Origin: Pseudomonadota bacterium
Lineage (GTDB): Bacteria; Desulfobacterota; Desulfobulbia; Desulfobulbales; Desulfocapsaceae
Reading direction: 5' to 3'
NCBI GenBank assembly: GCA_018820855.1
Contig: JAHJNL010000028.1
Coordinates: forward strand, 62,001-126,000
Length of the DNA stretch: 64,000 nt
The position numbers and the translations under genes were made by a program. The stretch's first letter is position 1. Each line of letters opens with the position of its first letter. Under the pieces are notes generated by a model. It saw nothing but the letters and a program-made list of their open reading frames with translations. It was not told the DNA's origin and ran no database searches. Positions 18,341 through 27,675 of the stretch are shown piece by piece.

Positions 18341-19747
18341 ATGCACTTTAAGCAATTTTGTCGTAGAGGGAAAATGAAGTATACTGTGATTGTTTTAGTA
18401 TTTGGTATTATGAATTTTTGGACAGTATGCATGTCGTCTGAGCAACATCAAATTGATGTTGTGAGCGATTTGTTTGATTCAGCCATTAATTATGAAGATA
18501 ATGGTATTGATTCAGAAAGTTTTCAGGTTGCTAACGAGAAAAATAAAGAAAATTTCATAATTCCTGATTTTATGGATTCTCCTGTTAAAGGGGTTTCTTT
18601 CTTTTATTTAGATGGGAGAAGAGACGAAAATCAAATTATCCTGATCCAGGAATTACCTGCTGGCGATGAAGCAATATCTGTACGTCTTGCTAAAACAATT
18701 GCTGAAATAAAAATATCAGGATTCAATTGGGTGAGGATTATTATAAGCAAAAATCATTACAAGATGTATGATGAGAAGTATCCTGAATATGATTATAGTC
18801 AGGATATTTATCCTTTAATGTCTAGTGATGAGGCTATAAAAATAAATTCATTTATTGATAACTTTCGAAAAGGTACTGATGGATTAAAAATTGAGTTGCT
18901 TCTTACCGCAGGGTTTATCGATAATACTACGATGAGAGATAAACAAAATGATGCCCTGTTTTTTGAGAGTATTTTGAAGCAAATAGATACTACTGGGATT
19001 GAACTTGTCATGCTTGGTGGAGACATGATGCCATGCAATATTATCTCACTTGTAGCTGTTGATGATACTATATGTGACGAAGATGGACCAAAGGGTGATT
19101 GGAATGATGCTGAATGGATTAGATTTCAGCTTGACTACTTTTCAAATAATCCCATTGATAGATTAAGGAATCTAAATTATTCATTCGACACTATTACCTA
19201 TCCAACAGTTAATGCATTTAAAACATATTTAGAGTGGGTCAAGAATAATGTGATATCATATATACCTATTGTGTCTGTTTCTGCTTACTATGCACGGCCA
19301 GGAGCAACCGAGAAAGATTACCTATCTCATTTTAATGACCTTGTAAATGCTTATGCGGAAAGTGGACTTAACAAGCCTTTTTGGTTTGATGAATATGGTT
19401 TTGGTTTACATGACTTTTATTCTGAAAAAGACACATTTTTATATTTCAAAGGTTTTTTACAGTCAACTCGCTGTAAGAACGGTGTGGATTCCTCACTTTT
19501 TTATCCTTCCGTTGCGTGGGTAGTAGGCTCAGATCGTGACACCAATATTGTTTGGCCGATTAATTTGAAGTCTTATGGATTATTCCAAGGATATAATTTG
19601 AAAAATTCTCCTATTGTAGGTCAAACCTGGGAGCTAATTAAATGGTTTAATAATACTGAAGGAGTATGCTCAAAGCCAATTCCCAATTATCAGGAAAGAA
19701 AATCTGTGCCGCCTATTGGAGCAAGTAGTTTGTTGTTAGATTTGTAG
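18341..19747 (+). CDS. Secreted glycoside-hydrolase-like protein
   Basis: A 468-residue protein, AT-rich compared with its neighbours (18 of 60 bases GC in the line at 18781). Near the N-terminus is a signal peptide, MKYTVIVLVFGIMNFWTVCMSS, if translation starts at ATG 18374; from ATG 18341 eleven residues precede it. Both starts have ribosome sites (GAGGAG eight bases before 18341, GAGGG close before 18374). The rest looks like a clan-A TIM-barrel hydrolase: GFNWVRIIISK, KIELLLTAGF, LGGDMMPC in the place where the acid/base Asn-Glu is usual, and FWFDEYGFGLHD, where the Glu fits a nucleophile. The missing NE pair lowers confidence in activity. It may trim a glycan in the periplasm. Confidence 0.6.
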   Translation: MHFKQFCRRGKMKYTVIVLVFGIMNFWTVCMSSEQHQIDVVSDLFDSAINYEDNGIDSESFQVANEKNKENFIIPDFMDSPVKGVSFFYLDGRRDENQIILIQELPAGDEAISVRLAKTIAEIKISGFNWVRIIISKNHYKMYDEKYPEYDYSQDIYPLMSSDEAIKINSFIDNFRKGTDGLKIELLLTAGFIDNTTMRDKQNDALFFESILKQIDTTGIELVMLGGDMMPCNIISLVAVDDTICDEDGPKGDWNDAEWIRFQLDYFSNNPIDRLRNLNYSFDTITYPTVNAFKTYLEWVKNNVISYIPIVSVSAYYARPGATEKDYLSHFNDLVNAYAESGLNKPFWFDEYGFGLHDFYSEKDTFLYFKGFLQSTRCKNGVDSSLFYPSVAWVVGSDRDTNIVWPINLKSYGLFQGYNLKNSPIVGQTWELIKWFNNTEGVCSKPIPNYQERKSVPPIGASSLLLDL

Positions 19748-19969
19748 TAATAATCTTCTGGCAGGCTCTAAGTTGCTTGTTCTTGAGAATGTCTAACTGT
19801 TTGTTATTATAACGTAAGATGGTCTAAAGGGACTGGGTGGTGTGCAAGCTTATGATGTTATTTGTCGAAACATTTTTCAGTGTTAAGGGAAGGATCAAGG
19901 ACAGAAAAATAATCTTTCCCGTAAGTTAATTGACAAACTTTGTCCAGATAAATTTTAAAGGTCATTTTA

Positions 19970-20893
19970 GTGAAGTATAGTATTGTTATTCCTGTTTTTA
20001 ATAGTCAAGATGTGGTAGGGGCGACCATCGACCGTACTGTTGAATTCTTTCGTAATGAGGGACTCGATTTCGAGATTATCCTGATTAACGACGGCAGCCC
20101 GGACCAGAGCTGGGAAGTGATACTGCAGAAGGCGCAGGAATATCCTAAGGTTATCGCAGTTGATCTGCTTCATAACTATGGTCAGCACGTGGCCAACCTG
20201 TGTGGCTTCTTTCAAGCGACAGGCGATTACGTCATCACCATGGATGACGACCTACAAAACCCGCCGAAAGAGATTCGTAAATTGATCGATAAAGCGGCAG
20301 AAGGTTACGATCTGGTCATTGGTCGTTTCAAAGAAAAGAAACACTCACTAGTTCGGCGCTTGGGCAGCCGTGTGGTCGGTTTCATCAACAGAAAAATATT
20401 TAACGCTCCGAAAGATTTGGTGTTGAGTAATTTTCGGATTATCCGGAAAGACGTGGTGCAAAGGGTGTGCGCCTATAAAGCTAGCTATCCATACATCCCC
20501 GGTTTGGTGGTTATGTTTTCCTCACATCGTGCGAACGTGTTGGTGGAGCATAACAAACGTGAGGTAGGGCAGAGCAATTATAACATCTGGCGTATCGCCA
20601 AACTCGTTTCTGAGATACTGTTCAATTACTCGTCTTATCCGTTACGGTTGGTCGCCGGGATAGGTCTGGTTACAGCGCTGATTAGCTTTACGCTTAGTGT
20701 TTTCTATCTGGTGGTTGATGTCGTTGTCGGTATCAATGTACCTGGATGGACCACCGTGATCGTGCTGCTTTCGTTTTTCAACGGCATGACCTTGTTCGTA
20801 CTGGGAATGGTTGGTGAGTATCTGGTACGCTTGATTAACCAGACCAGCCGTACAGACTTGTATCATGTCAAAGAGGTCGTCCGTGGCTCATAA
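19970..20893 (+). CDS. ArnC/GtrB-like polyprenyl-phosphate glycosyltransferase (set A)
   Basis: A 307-residue GT2 with a soluble catalytic part (SIVIPVFNSQDV, LINDGSPDQSW, ITMDDDLQNPP, and LSNFRIIRKDVV on the acceptor side) and two C-terminal membrane segments (about residues 225-250 and 260-285). This is the layout of ArnC, GtrB and dolichyl-phosphate mannose synthase, which load one sugar onto undecaprenyl phosphate on the inner face of the membrane. The start is GTG 19970 with AAAGG upstream. It heads a compact GC-rich block with a sulfotransferase, an ArnE/F-like pair and WecE, so the loaded sugar may be a 4-amino-4,6-dideoxyhexose. A homologue of the same type lies at 28372. Confidence 0.85.
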   Translation: MKYSIVIPVFNSQDVVGATIDRTVEFFRNEGLDFEIILINDGSPDQSWEVILQKAQEYPKVIAVDLLHNYGQHVANLCGFFQATGDYVITMDDDLQNPPKEIRKLIDKAAEGYDLVIGRFKEKKHSLVRRLGSRVVGFINRKIFNAPKDLVLSNFRIIRKDVVQRVCAYKASYPYIPGLVVMFSSHRANVLVEHNKREVGQSNYNIWRIAKLVSEILFNYSSYPLRLVAGIGLVTALISFTLSVFYLVVDVVVGINVPGWTTVIVLLSFFNGMTLFVLGMVGEYLVRLINQTSRTDLYHVKEVVRGS

Positions 20894-21647
20894 ACACCTG
20901 TTTATCGTTGGCGCACAACGTACCGGTACCACTTACCTTTACAAAGTGTTAGATGCACATCCTGTAGTATACATGGCCAAGCCGATCAAGCCGGAGCCGA
21001 AATATTTCTTGGACTCTGACAATGTGGTTGAGGGATATGCTACCTACTTCAGCACATACTTCTCGGATGCTGGCGATGTTTCATGGTTTGGCGAAAAAAG
21101 CACATCTTATATTGAAAATGAAGAAGCAGCACTTGCAATCAAGCGGATTATGCCTGACGCCCTTATTTTAGTGATGTTGCGCGATCCGGTGGAAAGAGCC
21201 ATTTCGCATTATAGCTTCACAAGAGATCACGACCTTGAACCATACGATATTGAACGAGCTATCCAGGAAGAGACGGCACGAAAAGATAATTGGCATGCCG
21301 CTGGAACTTCGGTTACTCCCTATGCTTACACCGAACGGGGCAAGTATGCCCAATATCTGGAATATTGGGAACGCTTGTTTGGAAAGGATAATCTGATACT
21401 GCTCGTGGCAGAGCAATTCATCGGCAATCTGTCGGCGGTTTCTATGCTCTATCAACGACTAGGAATATGCCCGGATTTCATCCCGCCCAGTCTGACTGAA
21501 CGTGTGAACGCAGGCTCTCCCGGACGAGCCAAATGCAAGATGACTGTCGATTTCAGGGCTTCGCTACAAGAGATGTTCCGGCCTTGGAACCGTAAATTAG
21601 AAGAAGGCTACGGGCTGGACTTGTCGTGCTGGGAGAAAAAGGCGTGA
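20865..21647 (+). CDS. Sulfotransferase domain protein (set A)
   Basis: A 260-residue cytoplasmic enzyme of the Sulfotransfer_1 type with PAPS loop FIVGAQRTGTTYLYKVL (about residues 12-28), catalytic-region KPEPKYF, 3'-phosphate motif VMLRDPVERAISHYSF and the late RGKYAQYLEYWERLF block. This arrangement matches heparan N-deacetylase/sulfotransferase-like and bacterial glycan sulfotransferases. The ATG lies 29 bases inside the preceding GT2 gene, which suggests coupling. The base composition is GC-rich like the rest of the block. Confidence 0.85.
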   Translation: MSKRSSVAHKHLFIVGAQRTGTTYLYKVLDAHPVVYMAKPIKPEPKYFLDSDNVVEGYATYFSTYFSDAGDVSWFGEKSTSYIENEEAALAIKRIMPDALILVMLRDPVERAISHYSFTRDHDLEPYDIERAIQEETARKDNWHAAGTSVTPYAYTERGKYAQYLEYWERLFGKDNLILLVAEQFIGNLSAVSMLYQRLGICPDFIPPSLTERVNAGSPGRAKCKMTVDFRASLQEMFRPWNRKLEEGYGLDLSCWEKKA

Positions 21648-22027
21648 ACCAACGTCTACTCGTAATCCTGTTGGTCAGTGTGGCTGTCGGGCTGAATCTT
21701 GTCAGTGCAGTCGTGCTGAAAGAAGCGGCTGATATGAAAAACGCTTCCCTGCTGGTGATTGTCGCTCTCGTTTTTCTGGTTGTTCTCATCAACTTGCTAC
21801 GTTTGGCCTTTTGGTCGGCGATTCACAAGCGCTTCCGGTTGTCCGATTCCTACCCGTTGACCAGTATGTTTTTTCCTATGATTTTGCTGTTGTCAGCGCT
21901 GTATGGTGAAGAGATTGTGATTGCCAAATTGATCGGTACTGCACTTATTACGCTGGGTGTCCTGATATTGATGAACGGTAAAAAGTCGGAGATGGCTGCG
22001 GATGAAACAGCGCGGGGCGCCCAGTGA
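21644..22027 (+). CDS. Small four-helix DMT/EamA-type membrane protein, ArnE/ArnF-like subunit 1
   Basis: About 127 residues with four hydrophobic helices, from LLVILLVSVAVGLNLVSAVV to a last helix ending LITLGVLILMNGKK, the pattern of half-size drug/metabolite transporters. I use GTG 21644, which overlaps the preceding TGA as GTGA; the track's GTG 21626 adds six residues. The next gene has the same design and follows at once. In the arn pathway two such proteins (ArnE and ArnF) flip undecaprenyl-phosphate-aminoarabinose, and the upstream ArnC-like gene makes the comparison attractive. The flippase role is inferred. Confidence 0.7.
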   Translation: MNQRLLVILLVSVAVGLNLVSAVVLKEAADMKNASLLVIVALVFLVVLINLLRLAFWSAIHKRFRLSDSYPLTSMFFPMILLLSALYGEEIVIAKLIGTALITLGVLILMNGKKSEMAADETARGAQ

Positions 22028-22344
22028 TTGGCATTTATTCATCACTTGCATCCTTGCTGTTTGCTTTGCTATGCACCTCTGTCGGACAATTGTTGTTCAG
22101 GATGTATTATGTGCGCACGAAAAAGATCTACTTGGTCGCCTCGCTGGGTATGTTCCTAGTTGTACCGGTGCTCAGCTACTTTGCGCTAGTCAATCTCACA
22201 TTGGCCTTCGTATACATGAGTACGGCGCTTACACATGTATTGGTGTTGATTATGTCACACATGTTCCTTAAAGAACATCTTACCAGAAAACAATACCTCT
22301 CGATGTCACTCATTGTCGTCGGGATAATCACCTTCAACCTTTGA
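22024..22344 (+). CDS. Small four-helix DMT/EamA-type membrane protein, ArnE/ArnF-like subunit 2
   Basis: About 106 residues: four predicted helices and the typical ending KEHLTRKQYLSMSLIVVGII, as in EamA/SMR-like proteins. The start is GTG 22024 in a GTGA overlap with the previous stop. The plus-strand ORF at 22002-22271 in another frame is a shadow. With the preceding gene it probably makes a heterodimer in the inner membrane. The substrate may be a polyprenyl-phosphate-linked sugar, by analogy with ArnE/ArnF. A general efflux role cannot be excluded from sequence alone. Confidence 0.7.
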   Translation: MIGIYSSLASLLFALLCTSVGQLLFRMYYVRTKKIYLVASLGMFLVVPVLSYFALVNLTLAFVYMSTALTHVLVLIMSHMFLKEHLTRKQYLSMSLIVVGIITFNL

Positions 22345-22375
22345 ACTGTCACAAGAAACCTACGGAAAACACGAG

Positions 22376-23518
22376 ATGCCTATCAGATTTAACATCCCGC
22401 CGCGAGCTGGCCGCGAGCTCGAATACATCAAGGAAGCGATCGATAGTGGTCGGCTATCTGGCAACGGGGAGTTTACCAAACGTTGCCATGTCAAATTGCA
22501 GAAGTTGACCGGTGCGGGCAAGGTGTTGCTTACTCCTTCATGCACTGATGCGTTGGAGATGGCTGCAATACTCGCTGGAGTCGGGCCGGGAGACGAAGTT
22601 GTCATGCCCTCGTACACCTTCGTCTCCACCGCTAATGCTTTCGTTTTGCGTGGTGTGACGCCGGTGTTCGTGGATATTTCTGCTGAAACCTTGAACATTG
22701 ACCCGGAGCAGGTCGCTAGCGCTGTTACCTCGAAAACTAAAGCTATCGTCCCGGTGCATTATGCTGGTGTTGGTTGTGACATGGATAGTCTGATGCAGAT
22801 TGCTCAAAAGTTCGGCGTGTTGGTGATCGAAGATGCCGCACAAGGCATGATGTCGGCGATCAATGGTGTGCCGTTGGGCGGTATAGGCGACCTGGCGGCA
22901 CTCAGCTTTCATGAAACCAAGAACATCGTTTCCGGCGAAGGCGGCGCATTACTGATCAATGATCCGGAGCTGTTTGAGCGATCCGAGATTGTCTGGGAGA
23001 AAGGTACCAATCGCTCTAAGTTCTTCCGCGGTGAAGTGGATAAATATACTTGGGTGGACATCGGCTCGTCTTACCTTCCTAGCGAACTACAAGCGGCCTT
23101 CTTGTTGGCGCAGCTCGAATCAGCGGAAGAGATCACCGGACGGCGCATGGCAGCATGGCAAAGATATAGGCAGAATTTGTTGGCGCTCGAAATCACTGGT
23201 AAGTTACGCTTACCGGTGATTCCGCAAGGGTATCGGCATAACTCCCACATGTTCTATATCCTGCTGAACTCTGCACAAGAGCAGGGCAAGCTGCTGGCGG
23301 GTATGAAGAAGGCAGGGGTCAACGCGGTATTCCACTACCAGCCGCTGCACAGTACGCCAGCCGGGCGTAAATATGGCAGGGCGCACGGTGTTCTCAAGGT
23401 TACCGATGATCTTTCCGGCAGACTTGTGCGCTTGCCGTTGTTCGCCGATATTTCACCTGGGCAGGTGGATTTTATATGCGAAGTACTTGAGCAAGTGATG
23501 GGTACGAGGGGATATTGA
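22376..23518 (+). CDS. wecE: WecE-type dTDP-4-amino-4,6-dideoxygalactose transaminase (set A)
   Basis: A 380-residue PLP enzyme that makes dTDP-Fuc4N from dTDP-4-keto-6-deoxyglucose with glutamate. It is very like enterobacterial WecE/RffA: VLLTPSCTDALEMAA, GDEVVMPSYTFVSTANAF, VPVHYAGVGCDMD, VIEDAAQGMMS and FHETKNIVSGEGG, with the PLP lysine at about residue 182, then VDKYTWVDIGSSYLPSELQAAF. All key blocks are intact. It is GC-rich (36 of 60 bases in the line at 22561). A clear paralogue with ordinary composition is at 33225. rmlA/rmlB are not in the window, so the keto-sugar must come from elsewhere. Confidence 0.9.
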   Translation: MPIRFNIPPRAGRELEYIKEAIDSGRLSGNGEFTKRCHVKLQKLTGAGKVLLTPSCTDALEMAAILAGVGPGDEVVMPSYTFVSTANAFVLRGVTPVFVDISAETLNIDPEQVASAVTSKTKAIVPVHYAGVGCDMDSLMQIAQKFGVLVIEDAAQGMMSAINGVPLGGIGDLAALSFHETKNIVSGEGGALLINDPELFERSEIVWEKGTNRSKFFRGEVDKYTWVDIGSSYLPSELQAAFLLAQLESAEEITGRRMAAWQRYRQNLLALEITGKLRLPVIPQGYRHNSHMFYILLNSAQEQGKLLAGMKKAGVNAVFHYQPLHSTPAGRKYGRAHGVLKVTDDLSGRLVRLPLFADISPGQVDFICEVLEQVMGTRGY

Positions 23519-24060
23519 TGCAGCAACTAAAGAAATATATGCTGGCGAACCAAGTGCGCATGCGGATATTTAACCAGACGTTTGTTTACGTCATTCACTT
23601 GGTGCAAAGCTTCCTGAATCTGATGCCGCCGTTTATCCGCAATCTTGGGTTCAAACTCATGATGGCACGCTGTGGGAAGAACGTATTTTTTGATTACAAC
23701 ATCTTTGTCAAATTTCCATGGCTTGTTGAAGTAGGAAACGATGTGGCGATCAATCGCGGCGTACAGTTTTTTCCGGCCTATCACGGTAACCATCGCATCA
23801 TTCTGGGCAGTGATGTCTATCTTGCTCCCAACGTTTGTTTTTTTGCCTCTGGTCACGATATTAACGACCTGAGTCAACTTGTCGGCGGCGACATTGTCAT
23901 AGGCGATCACGTCTGGATAGGAGCGAATGCGATTGTATTGGCCGGAGTGACCATCGGCGCTGGCAGTGTGATTGGTGCTGGTAGCGTAGTGACAAAGCGC
24001 ATCCCGCCGGACTCGCTAGCGGTCGGTAACCCGGCCCATGTAATCAGAACGAGGGAATGA
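23518..24060 (+). CDS. Hexapeptide-repeat O/N-acyltransferase (set A)
   Basis: About 180 residues. The C-terminal half has left-handed beta-helix hexads (VAINRGVQF, DIVIGDHVWIGANAIVLAGVTIGAGSVIGAGSVV) and ends with DSLAVGNPAHVIR, the classical sugar acetyltransferase tail. The likely catalytic His is in FASGHDINDL. The N-terminal 50 residues include an amphipathic stretch. The start is ATG 23518, overlapping the WecE stop by one base. Following WecE, it may N-acetylate dTDP-Fuc4N or O-acetylate another sugar; sequence alone does not choose. It ends the GC-rich block, and a 230-base gap follows in which I see no gene. Confidence 0.85.
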   Translation: MQQLKKYMLANQVRMRIFNQTFVYVIHLVQSFLNLMPPFIRNLGFKLMMARCGKNVFFDYNIFVKFPWLVEVGNDVAINRGVQFFPAYHGNHRIILGSDVYLAPNVCFFASGHDINDLSQLVGGDIVIGDHVWIGANAIVLAGVTIGAGSVIGAGSVVTKRIPPDSLAVGNPAHVIRTRE

Positions 24061-24290
24061 AAAGCATTAAATGTCAAAGGATCATTGAATCGCACTTATT
24101 GTTTTTTCATCCGGTGAAATCACCTCCAAAAACATTTACCACGTCATCTTGCCGAAGTCTGTTGTCGGTTTAATTGGCAATTTTGCATGGAATACCTTCC
24201 TTGGCTTATGTCGCCATTAATTTAAAACCACTTCAACAGTATCAATTCGAGCTGGCTGAGTATTGGTGGTAATCAGAAAATGAAAAGACA

Positions 24291-25994
24291 ATGAATAAGC
24301 TTATTATATCGACATTGAGCATGATTTTCTCCGAACGCAATAAAAAAGTGGCACTGGTAGTATTGCTTCTAAACGTGCTGATCGTGGGCTATTTTTGGAC
24401 GGTGCTTGGTAAAAACTACACCCCGGTAAATGATGGCTGGGCTAGTGTTTCTATTTTCGATTTTTCCGCTTCACGCGGGACGATTAGGTTCCCAAATTGG
24501 TCAGATGCAAGAGCTGTGAGGTCAATACCTTTCATTTTGGCGTCTCAATTTAAGGGCGATGGTTTTATCCCGATCAACTTACTTCTTGTCACAATAAATA
24601 TCTTCACAGGGCTTGGGATTTTCCTTGTTATAAGTCGTTTTTTCCCGAACAAGGTGTTGTTTTGTGCCATAGCATCGTTGTTCATCATGTATTTTCCCTA
24701 CGATGGAACAATGTTCTGGCTCGGTGCATTCGGTGTGAATCTGGGCTATCTGTTGTGCATATACGCCCTCTATTTTTTTATTTGTTCGATCGAAGATCAT
24801 TCCAAAACAACGTTCTGGGTGTCGGTCCTGTTGTTATTGGCTAGCGGTAGAACGTATCCGGGATACCTGCCTGTCCAAGTGCTTGTTCTCTTCCTATATT
24901 TAATTTCAATAAAAGATTCTTGGAAGACATGGTGGCCCAAGGCAGGTTTGTTTGTTGCCATATGGGGCGTCGGATTCATAAATTTTGCGTTACATGTCAG
25001 TTCTGGGCATGGACGAGAAAGCAAGGTCGTGAATTTCGAATTGAGTGAAGTATTGAAAGGCTTTGGTCATGCATTTAAGCAGTTGTACGTTGGTATGCAT
25101 GCAAAATTGTTTGAAGTTCATCTTGCGCAATTGGAACCAATGGTTGTTGTTGTCACACTTTTGGTTGCCGTTGCATTTTATGGAATTGGTCGAACAATGG
25201 TAGGTGAAAGTGATAGGGTGACAGATGGCAAGGAATATAAAAAGATCACACTCTACCTTGCCATAGTTGCCCCTCTAATACTGATAGCTGGCTATCTTCC
25301 TTTTGCGGTAAGCGATATTCGTTATGGCACTGATAGACAATTTCTTTTTGCGCGACCTGGTGTTGTGTTATTCTTTATGGCTATTCTATTTTGGTTGAGT
25401 TTTTCATTCATTAAACATAAAAAGGTTGCCGAAATTTGGATCGTTGTCTTGTCATCAGTAATTATTGGATTGTCCATTCAGGCCAAAACGAAGTTAGCCA
25501 ATGAATATCGTCTTGTTTCACAGGTTGAACGTATTTTTCTTGGTGATGTCGCAGAAATTATACCTAGAATTGTAGGAAATCCCTATATCTTTATATATTT
25601 TGAGGACAATGATGCAATTGTGAGCAAGAAAATCTTTGTGTTGTTGAATCATCCAGGGCGTTTGTTTGGTTATTTGTATGATCGGCCCTGGTTGGATGCG
25701 GTTGGGGTGAATCAATTACTAGTTAAGAGATACAAAATAAAAGTGCATGACAACATGCTGCAGATAAAAGACCAAAACATACCCATGGAGAGATTGTTGG
25801 TAATTGGTTATAGCCTTACACGTGGTGCGAGGATATTAGATCACTTGAAAATCCCGGTTGGAAAAAAAGGGGAGGAAATTGTTCAATTCTCCAAGCAAGA
25901 GATTGTACACGTGCCGCTGACGTCGAGGCAGAAGTGGTTCGTTGATGAGCGTGATAGGTTGTTGAAAATATTATCTTTAAGGGGGGGCTCGTAG
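24291..25994 (+). CDS. Multispanning membrane protein, GT-C-like glycosyltransferase candidate (set A)
   Basis: A 567-residue inner-membrane protein with roughly ten helices in the first 400 residues and a soluble C-terminal part of about 160 residues. The first helix (VALVVLLLNVLIVGYFWTVL) is followed by a long first outer loop with DGWASVSIFDFSAS, where acidic residues sit as in the catalytic loop of GT-C enzymes that use polyprenyl-phosphate sugars. No family was recognised from memory. Its place right after the ArnC-like/flippase-like block fits a periplasmic transferase that uses the flipped sugar. Composition is nearer to the window average than that of the GC-rich genes before it. Confidence 0.55.
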   Translation: MNKLIISTLSMIFSERNKKVALVVLLLNVLIVGYFWTVLGKNYTPVNDGWASVSIFDFSASRGTIRFPNWSDARAVRSIPFILASQFKGDGFIPINLLLVTINIFTGLGIFLVISRFFPNKVLFCAIASLFIMYFPYDGTMFWLGAFGVNLGYLLCIYALYFFICSIEDHSKTTFWVSVLLLLASGRTYPGYLPVQVLVLFLYLISIKDSWKTWWPKAGLFVAIWGVGFINFALHVSSGHGRESKVVNFELSEVLKGFGHAFKQLYVGMHAKLFEVHLAQLEPMVVVVTLLVAVAFYGIGRTMVGESDRVTDGKEYKKITLYLAIVAPLILIAGYLPFAVSDIRYGTDRQFLFARPGVVLFFMAILFWLSFSFIKHKKVAEIWIVVLSSVIIGLSIQAKTKLANEYRLVSQVERIFLGDVAEIIPRIVGNPYIFIYFEDNDAIVSKKIFVLLNHPGRLFGYLYDRPWLDAVGVNQLLVKRYKIKVHDNMLQIKDQNIPMERLLVIGYSLTRGARILDHLKIPVGKKGEEIVQFSKQEIVHVPLTSRQKWFVDERDRLLKILSLRGGS

Positions 25995-26115
25995 TTCTGT
26001 GCCAGTAAGTTGACAGCTGATATATTCAGCTGAAAAATGGTGACACAAAATTATGAATACATCCCATAAAAACGTAAGATGCTATTCAAGCGAACAAAGC
26101 CACCCTTCTACATAA

Positions 26116-27675
26116 ATGAGAAATTTTTATAAAACGTACTATTTGAATATTTTACTACTTTCACTCTTCTCTGTCAGTATGCTGTTTCTCTTTGAGGGAA
26201 GGTTTATTGTCGGATTGGCAGACGAAGGACTGCTGTGGTATGGCACATGGCGAAAAACGCTGGGAGAGATACCTTTTTTAGATTTTCAAGGCTACAGTCC
26301 CGGTCGGTATTATTGGGGGGCACTTTGGTATGACTCCTTCGGTCATAATCTACTTACCCTTCGTCTTTCAGAGTACAGTTTTGCAGCAATAGGTCTTTAT
26401 TTGCTTTCCTCACTTGTCTACCGTGCAACTCACAGTTGGCGGATCGTTTTTTTTGGTATTCTCCTTTTTTTACTTTGGATAGTGCCTATCCATAAAACTT
26501 TTTCACAAACAATCAGTATCTGTCAAATATTGCTTTTATTCTGGATAATTGATGATAAGGATAAAAAAAAAGTTTTCTTTGCCGGTATTCTATCAGGTTT
26601 GATGCTTTTTTGGGGCAAGAACTATGCGTTATACTCACTTCTCTCAATTTTCATTTATTGTTTGGCCCTCGCAATCAGAGAGCGGAGTATGGCAACCTGC
26701 CTAAAGAATAGTCGATTATTCATTCCAGGCTATCTGATGGGTTTGCTTCCATTTCTTTGCATGTTGTTGTTTGTAGATGGATTTGCCTTGACCTTTTATG
26801 AGTGGATTGTCAAAGTCGTTGATCGGGGGCATACTAACCTGACAATTTCTCTGACTTCACTTTTGGACTTTGTACCAACTTCGGATAATTGGACCTTACT
26901 GTGGAGCAGTAAAATTGCTTTTCACCTCTGTTTACTCCTTTTTTTCTGTGTAAGTCTATACAGCATCTATTTAATCATTTGTTTTTTGTTTAAAAGAAAA
27001 GTAGATTCGCTACAACTCGCAGCAGCTATCACTCAACTTGTCTCTCTGCATGTGTTTTTGTCTCGTGCCGATGTCAGTCATTTGGCGCAATCCTCGATGC
27101 CTGTGTTACTGCTCTCTTTACTGATTATTACACAACTCTCATCCAAAGTGCTTCAGCTTGGTTTTTCGGTTCTCATTATTCAGATTTCATTTTTCACTCT
27201 TTTTTATAAGCACCCAGGAATTGTTAGGTTTGTTTGTCCTCTGCAGTTTGAAAATATCATCATCAATGAGGAGCCTTTGATAACAACCAAACAGCAAAAA
27301 AAGATGATTGAAGCGGTTATCTTAACCGTAACACAAACCGTTAAAGCGGGAGAGTCTGTCTGGTTTGCCCCGGATATCCCATTTTTTTATCCATTGCTTT
27401 CACTCAAGTCGCCCACTTATTATCTTTTCTATATTTTCCCAAGACACAAAGAATTTGAATCTGACCTCATAAAAGATCTTGAAAATAACAATGTGCAATG
27501 GATATTACTTGGAAATACGAAATTTGATGGTCGAGAAGAGATGATGTTTAAAAATACACATCAGATAGTTTATCGGTATGTACAGGAGAATTACCAACCA
27601 GTCAAACAGATTGGTCGTTATGTCTATTATAAGAAAAGAATTGCCTCGCCGGGCTACATGGTTAACGGTATATAA
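26116..27675 (+). CDS. Multispanning membrane protein, GT-C-like glycosyltransferase candidate (set B)
   Basis: A 519-residue protein with about ten membrane helices. The first outer loop begins FIVGLADEGLLWYGTWRK and holds the adjacent Asp-Glu typical of GT-C/ArnT-like enzymes, then LDFQGYSPGRYYWGAL. A soluble region lies near the C-terminus. It opens set B, directly ahead of WbqC (one-base TAATG overlap), the second ArnC-like GT2 and DegT genes. The periplasmic transferase role is inferred from topology and context, not from a recognised family. Confidence 0.6.
   Translation: MRNFYKTYYLNILLLSLFSVSMLFLFEGRFIVGLADEGLLWYGTWRKTLGEIPFLDFQGYSPGRYYWGALWYDSFGHNLLTLRLSEYSFAAIGLYLLSSLVYRATHSWRIVFFGILLFLLWIVPIHKTFSQTISICQILLLFWIIDDKDKKKVFFAGILSGLMLFWGKNYALYSLLSIFIYCLALAIRERSMATCLKNSRLFIPGYLMGLLPFLCMLLFVDGFALTFYEWIVKVVDRGHTNLTISLTSLLDFVPTSDNWTLLWSSKIAFHLCLLLFFCVSLYSIYLIICFLFKRKVDSLQLAAAITQLVSLHVFLSRADVSHLAQSSMPVLLLSLLIITQLSSKVLQLGFSVLIIQISFFTLFYKHPGIVRFVCPLQFENIIINEEPLITTKQQKKMIEAVILTVTQTVKAGESVWFAPDIPFFYPLLSLKSPTYYLFYIFPRHKEFESDLIKDLENNNVQWILLGNTKFDGREEMMFKNTHQIVYRYVQENYQPVKQIGRYVYYKKRIASPGYMVNGI

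Noticed and set aside
19930-19958. Promoter with perfect TTGACA at 19930 and TTTTAA 17 bases later
   Set aside because: Transcription would begin about five bases before GTG 19970 and exclude the AAAGG ribosome site; the -10 match is also poor.
22002-22271. 89-codon ORF overlapping the second small membrane protein
   Set aside because: Another frame over the 22024-22344 gene, which has the four-helix pattern and GTGA coupling.
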